The notes below the pieces were generated by a model. The model did not search any database, had not been told where the DNA came from, and was given only the letters and a program-made list of their open reading frames with translations. A stretch of 64,000 nt of DNA from an uncultured Candidatus Saccharibacteria bacterium (GTDB lineage: Bacteria > Patescibacteriota > Saccharimonadia > Saccharimonadales > Saccharimonadaceae), in assembly GCA_947428935.1 (NCBI GenBank), contig CANENS010000004.1, positions 1-64,000 of the forward strand, in the 5' to 3' direction. Position 1 is the first letter of the stretch. Each line of letters starts with the position of its first letter. Shown here one piece after another: positions 60,949-64,000 of this stretch. A program made the position numbers and the translations under genes.

Positions 60949-61464
60949 ATGATTTATCTTAAACTTGCTAATTTGGAAGATGCTAAAGCCGAATACGAAG
61001 CCTTGCAAAAAATCCCAGCCGCCGAAAATGGTTTGAATAATGAATATGCCGATATGTCTGAAACTGAGTTTGCGGAGCAGGCTTTGCCAAAAATGATTGC
61101 TAATTCCAGGGGAGAAGACCTGCCGGAAGGCTATGTGCCGTTTTCGGTTTATTTCTTGTGGGATGACGATAAAATTGTCGGCCTATTCCATTTTCGGCAC
61201 CATCTTTGCGATAGTCTGAAAAAGCATGGTGGACATATTGGCTATGCTACTATCAAAGAATATCGCGGTAAAGGCTATGCTAGTAAAGGCCTAAAGTTAT
61301 TGCTCGATGAAGTGCGCGATAAAATCCCCGAAGATGAGTTTTGGCTGGATGCGCGTAAAGATAATATCGCTTCACAAAAGGTAATGTTAAGTAATGGCGC
61401 ATATAAGGTGGATGAATACGAAATGGATGGCATCCAGTATGTCAGAATGAGAATTAAAAAGTAG
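60949..61464 (+). CDS. GNAT-family N-acetyltransferase
   Basis: 171 residues. Acetyl-CoA loop IKEYRGKGYASKGLKLLL matches R/Q-x-x-G-x-G/A, followed by LDARKDNIASQKVMLSNGAYKV. Substrate unknown. AGGAG precedes the ATG; twelve bases after the phosphatase gene and likely in the same operon. Confidence 0.92.
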   Translation: MIYLKLANLEDAKAEYEALQKIPAAENGLNNEYADMSETEFAEQALPKMIANSRGEDLPEGYVPFSVYFLWDDDKIVGLFHFRHHLCDSLKKHGGHIGYATIKEYRGKGYASKGLKLLLDEVRDKIPEDEFWLDARKDNIASQKVMLSNGAYKVDEYEMDGIQYVRMRIKK

Positions 61465-61737
61465 TACCTAATCGCTTCGCTTCTAGGGCGCGCCGAGGCT
61501 TGTTCTCGGCTAATACGGCTATCTTGCCTTATTGCGGCTTCGCCCCTGACTTTCTCGTGGCGCATCCTATTGCAATGACACTGTAATCTCCGTTCCGCAC
61601 CACTCGCCAGCCAGCCGGCTACGGCTCTCGCGGACAAGTTCGCTTCGCCTTGTCCGACTGGCGCGCCCAGTCGCTACGCGAGTTCCGCGCTGTCCTAATC
61701 TGTAATCTTGTAATATAGGCAAAGGAGGTGGCACATT
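61465..61737. other. GC-rich non-coding spacer
   Basis: About 270 bases with base composition unlike its neighbours, many short inverted repeats (for example CGGACAAG/CTTGTCCG near 61640-61665) and no open frame. Could be debris from a deletion or insertion. Confidence 0.4.
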
Positions 61738-62119
61738 ATGGCTATAATTATCAAACCTATTCTCTGGGGAGAAACTTGGGATTGGCGGAATGACGATTTT
61801 GTCAAAGGCGAAAGTGTGAAATGCGATGTTTATGCTTATCGTGGCGAAAACCGCACTTTCGTAAGGGGAGAAATCGCACCGCACGAAGACCACGGCTGGA
61901 CGAATGCCGCTAGTGATTATTACTATCTGATTATAAGTGGCTCTTGCGAAGTTTATGTCGGCAAAGATAGCAGTAAGATTAGTGATTAATCTGATAGAAC
62001 TTGCCGAAACGACCGAGTTCAAAGCCGGTGATAGTTTTGTCATCAAGGCCGACACAAACTGCAACTACCGCGCTGGCGCAGACGGTTTGAAATTCGTCTT
62101 ATTTATGAATAATCTCTAG
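61738..62119 (+). pseudogene. Cupin-like protein, frameshifted
   Basis: AAAGGAGG lies before the ATG at 61738. The first frame (MAIIIKPILWGETWDW..., YYLIISGSCEVYVGKDS) stops at 61989 just after KISD; the next frame continues with NLIELAETTEFKAGDSFVIKADTNCNYRAGADG and ends at 62119. Removing one T near 61987 would join them into an intact protein of about 125 residues of single-domain cupin type. It is either a recent frameshift or a sequencing error. Confidence 0.7.
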
Positions 62120-62146
62120 GAGGAATAATATCGCCAAAAATATCAC

Positions 62147-62180
62147 AAAACGGTGCAGCCCCACAAACTGCGCCGTTTTT
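62147..62180. terminator. Bidirectional terminator
   Basis: AAAACGGTGCAG/CTGCGCCGTTTTT with a loop of about nine bases, between the plus-strand operon and the minus-strand terminase remnant. Confidence 0.88.
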
Positions 62181-62517
62181 AAAATCTCACCGCCCCATAT
62201 TCCACCTGCTTCCGTTCCATATCTCTGACCGCATAAACCAGCGCATCTATACAGTGGACGTTGCTATCTTCCGGTCCGTCTAGGGTTTTGCCAGTGGATT
62301 TCTGCATGCGCCACAGATAGGTTAAGTATTCTTGTTCTAGGTCTTGTATCATTTCCGGCTTTACGTTATCGCAGACAAACAAGCCTCCATGCTTCACATT
62401 GATTTTGACGGTTTCCGCCACGATTTCTTTGCTAGTAAGATGAGTTTGATACAAACAAGGTTTAAGGTAGATTGACTTCGTCTGTGCGTCGTTCTCTACT
62501 ACTTGCCATTGGTCCAT
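62179..62517 (-). pseudogene. Phage terminase large subunit, C-terminal remnant
   Basis: 112 residues. The end of a TerL nuclease domain is recognisable from VKHGGLFVCDN, YLTYLWRMQKSTGKTLDGPEDSNVHCIDALVYAVRD; the HxxDAxxYA motif is typical. A TAA lies in frame three codons before the Met. Upstream (about 62518-62600, minus strand) another frame carries FWDYMSAIVLSSEWYFLKHW, which may be more of the same gene. The ATPase part is missing, so this is a prophage remnant. Confidence 0.7.
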
Positions 62518-62622
62518 GTCCAGTGCTTAAGGAAGTACCATTCGGAACTAAGGACTATGGCGGACATGTAATCCCAAAACGACATAGGGCATTAACAGTC
62601 AAAAAAAATAGAGGTAGAACCA

Positions 62623-62754
62623 TAAATGGCTGGAAGAATTAGATGAAACTGTCGACCAAGACAGAGAAATTTTCCCCCTCAGGGCTTTAACAGAAAAATT
62701 GTCCGTTCAACAGGGGTCAAACGAACAATTTAATGATTTATATTCGGCTTGGTA
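62623..62754 (+). pseudogene. Short ORF fragment in the phage-remnant region
   Basis: An open stretch of about 44 codons (WLEELDETVDQDREIF, LTEKLSVQQGSNEQF) ending in TAG, without a start codon. Looks protein-like, charged and helical, but not recognised. Possibly decayed phage sequence. Confidence 0.25.
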
Positions 62755-63332
62755 GTCCTCGTCACTTCATATTGGAACCAACTCTGTAATGAGATTAACC
62801 GTTGGATATCTCTATTAGAGAAGTCATCTCTTACAAATCACATTCCCTATGGTCTTGGAACTGTATCTCATGTGTAGTGTGATATAGGCCAAACTTAATG
62901 TTGTATAGAAGGTGGGTTTGAATACACTACCGAACCAGAAGTTGTGGATTCAGCGAGACCATACAATCACAATCTATGACAACAGACCAATATAGACGCA
63001 GGCAAATGCCGTTCTCATTGACCGTCTTGGGAATGTTAGCGAGCAAGGCCCCAGTGACTGGGCTATGTTTTTATTATAGCAGAGTATTGGCTATCTGAAT
63101 AGATCTTTTAACAACTCCAGTAACTAACAGGGTAGGGGTCTATATAGATTAGGCACTTGACCGATATTTTGTCTAAACTGACCTGCCCGATAATTCTGTC
63201 ATTCTGTCTGTTTTGTCGCTCATTACGGCTCTCGGAGTGTTATTCTCACCCCGCTGAACTCTGTGGCTATTTCCTTAACTGGTCATTTTCAAGGCTAAAA
63301 ATCTGTGCCGGTTTTTATTTTATAATCAAGTT
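62755..63332. other. Gene-poor stretch between phage remnants
   Basis: No supported gene. A hairpin CCCCAGT/ACTGGG near 63041-63057 followed by a T run (about 63066-63072) may be a terminator. Frames are short and interrupted on both strands. Confidence 0.35.
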
Positions 63333-63860
63333 ATGGCTCGGAAAAGTATGTATCGTCAAGAACTGGCTGACAAGATTGTGGAACTGGTCAGTCAAGGTTA
63401 TTGCCTAAAGGATGTGGCTTATTTTTGTGGCTTGTCTGACCGAACGATCTTGCGGTGGCGAGAAACGCACCTAGACTTTAACGAGGCTTTTGTGAAGGCT
63501 ACTCAACGCAGTGTGGAGAATATTGAGGCGATCAGACGGCTTGGACATCGCACTTATAAGAGAAAAACGTATATTTCCCCGAACTACGGACAGAAGCCCC
63601 TCATATCGCCCGTAAATCGCTCACAGGGGCAATTATCTCGACCAAAGAACCCTACTTGGCTGGGCTTACCGATTCACCCACGACCGATGTCGCCTTACAC
63701 CAAACGTATTCCGCACTATCTCAATCCAAACACTATGCGTGTGGAATGGGTGGAACGTTGGCGAGGTGGGGAGTTCGTCTTGGGGAGTTGTCGGATGGAG
63801 GTTTGGGAGGCAAAACATGAACCTATCATTGACGATAGGTTCATAGGGATAGTAGTTTAA
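63333..63860 (+). CDS. Terminase small-subunit-like HTH protein, aberrant C-terminus
   Basis: 175 residues. The first 70 are a helix-turn-helix unit (ELADKIVELVSQGYCLKDVAYFCGLSDRTILRWRE, given here in part) with EAFVKATQRS, typical of phage terminase small subunits. From about residue 75 the composition changes to Pro/Arg/Tyr-rich, and the DNA near the end (63817-63844) is a perfect 11-bp hairpin ATGAACCTATC/GATAGGTTCAT, so the second half is probably a frameshifted or non-native extension. Confidence 0.5.
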   Translation: MARKSMYRQELADKIVELVSQGYCLKDVAYFCGLSDRTILRWRETHLDFNEAFVKATQRSVENIEAIRRLGHRTYKRKTYISPNYGQKPLISPVNRSQGQLSRPKNPTWLGLPIHPRPMSPYTKRIPHYLNPNTMRVEWVERWRGGEFVLGSCRMEVWEAKHEPIIDDRFIGIVV

Positions 63861-64000
63861 GTCTATTTCTTGGACAAGTATACTCCATTTGGTACAAGTT
63901 CTTTTTCCACTGCGGTTACCCTTGCGTGTAAAAAGATTATTTTGGAAATCTGAACAATAACGATGAGAAGGTATACGAGCGATGAAAAAAGTAAGAAACC

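Overview
The window reads as a chromosomal segment of a Patescibacteria (CPR) genome, most likely a Saccharibacterium (TM7). I infer this from gene content: FISUMP-type surface sequences, a secreted protein of a type I associate with Saccharibacteria, a RuvX-MltG fusion, salvage-type metabolism and many lineage-specific membrane proteins. TGA is used as a stop (for example at 49031-49033 and in the ATGA overlap at 59708-59711), so the glycine-TGA code of Gracilibacteria/Absconditabacteria is excluded. No rRNA is present; one tRNA (Gln, TTG) is.

Layout. 0.1-5.7 kb: minus-strand genes including Ung, a GNAT acetyltransferase, a DUF167 protein and an AlkD-like DNA repair protein. 6.4-10.1 kb: a heterodimeric ABC exporter. 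10.3-14.4 kb: a VUT/YhhQ queuosine-precursor transporter, tRNA-guanine transglycosylase and an AI-2E-family permease. 15-20 kb: tRNA-Gln, then a membrane protein plus a 968-residue secreted protein. 20.5-27.7 kb: a FemAB-like transferase and a Bce-like module (ABC ATPase, FtsX permease, response regulator, sensor kinase). 28-36 kb: Pr6Pr membrane protein, SpoU methylase, LOG-family protein, pentose-phosphate epimerase and isomerase homologues, GAPDH. 36-43 kb: unrecognised genes under a shared strong promoter, a structured RNA candidate, Obg, a LysM-CHAP peptidoglycan hydrolase. 43.8-55 kb: RuvX-MltG fusion, a second kinase/regulator pair with Pro/Ala-rich tails, RsuA-type pseudouridine synthase, FtsA/PilM-like ATPase. 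55-62 kb: racemase-like protein, ABC exporter, Ogt, then a YgjV / peptidase S51 / phosphatase / GNAT operon behind a riboswitch-like leader. 62-64 kb: decayed phage terminase remnants.

The most unusual content is a set of twelve orphan cassettes of about 200 bp scattered in intergenic spaces from 5.9 to 36.3 kb. Each encodes only the C-terminal part of a FISUMP-type domain, starts with TTCGCAGCGGG, and (where complete) ends with CCCCTCCGCTGC and AGACAGTAATAAT. The most variable codons are nearly all of NNY form, as expected if AAY codons of a template had been randomised at adenines, the signature of diversity-generating retroelements (DGRs). No full-length gene, reverse transcriptase or recombinase for them is in the window. 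A second unusual layer is a repeated promoter module (TTGAC(A/T), 17-bp spacer, TGTGNTAYAAT, often followed at once by a 5'-terminal hairpin) that drives several unrecognised genes, a candidate small RNA and a leaderless ogt, and also occurs as orphan copies, one inside the rsuA-type gene.
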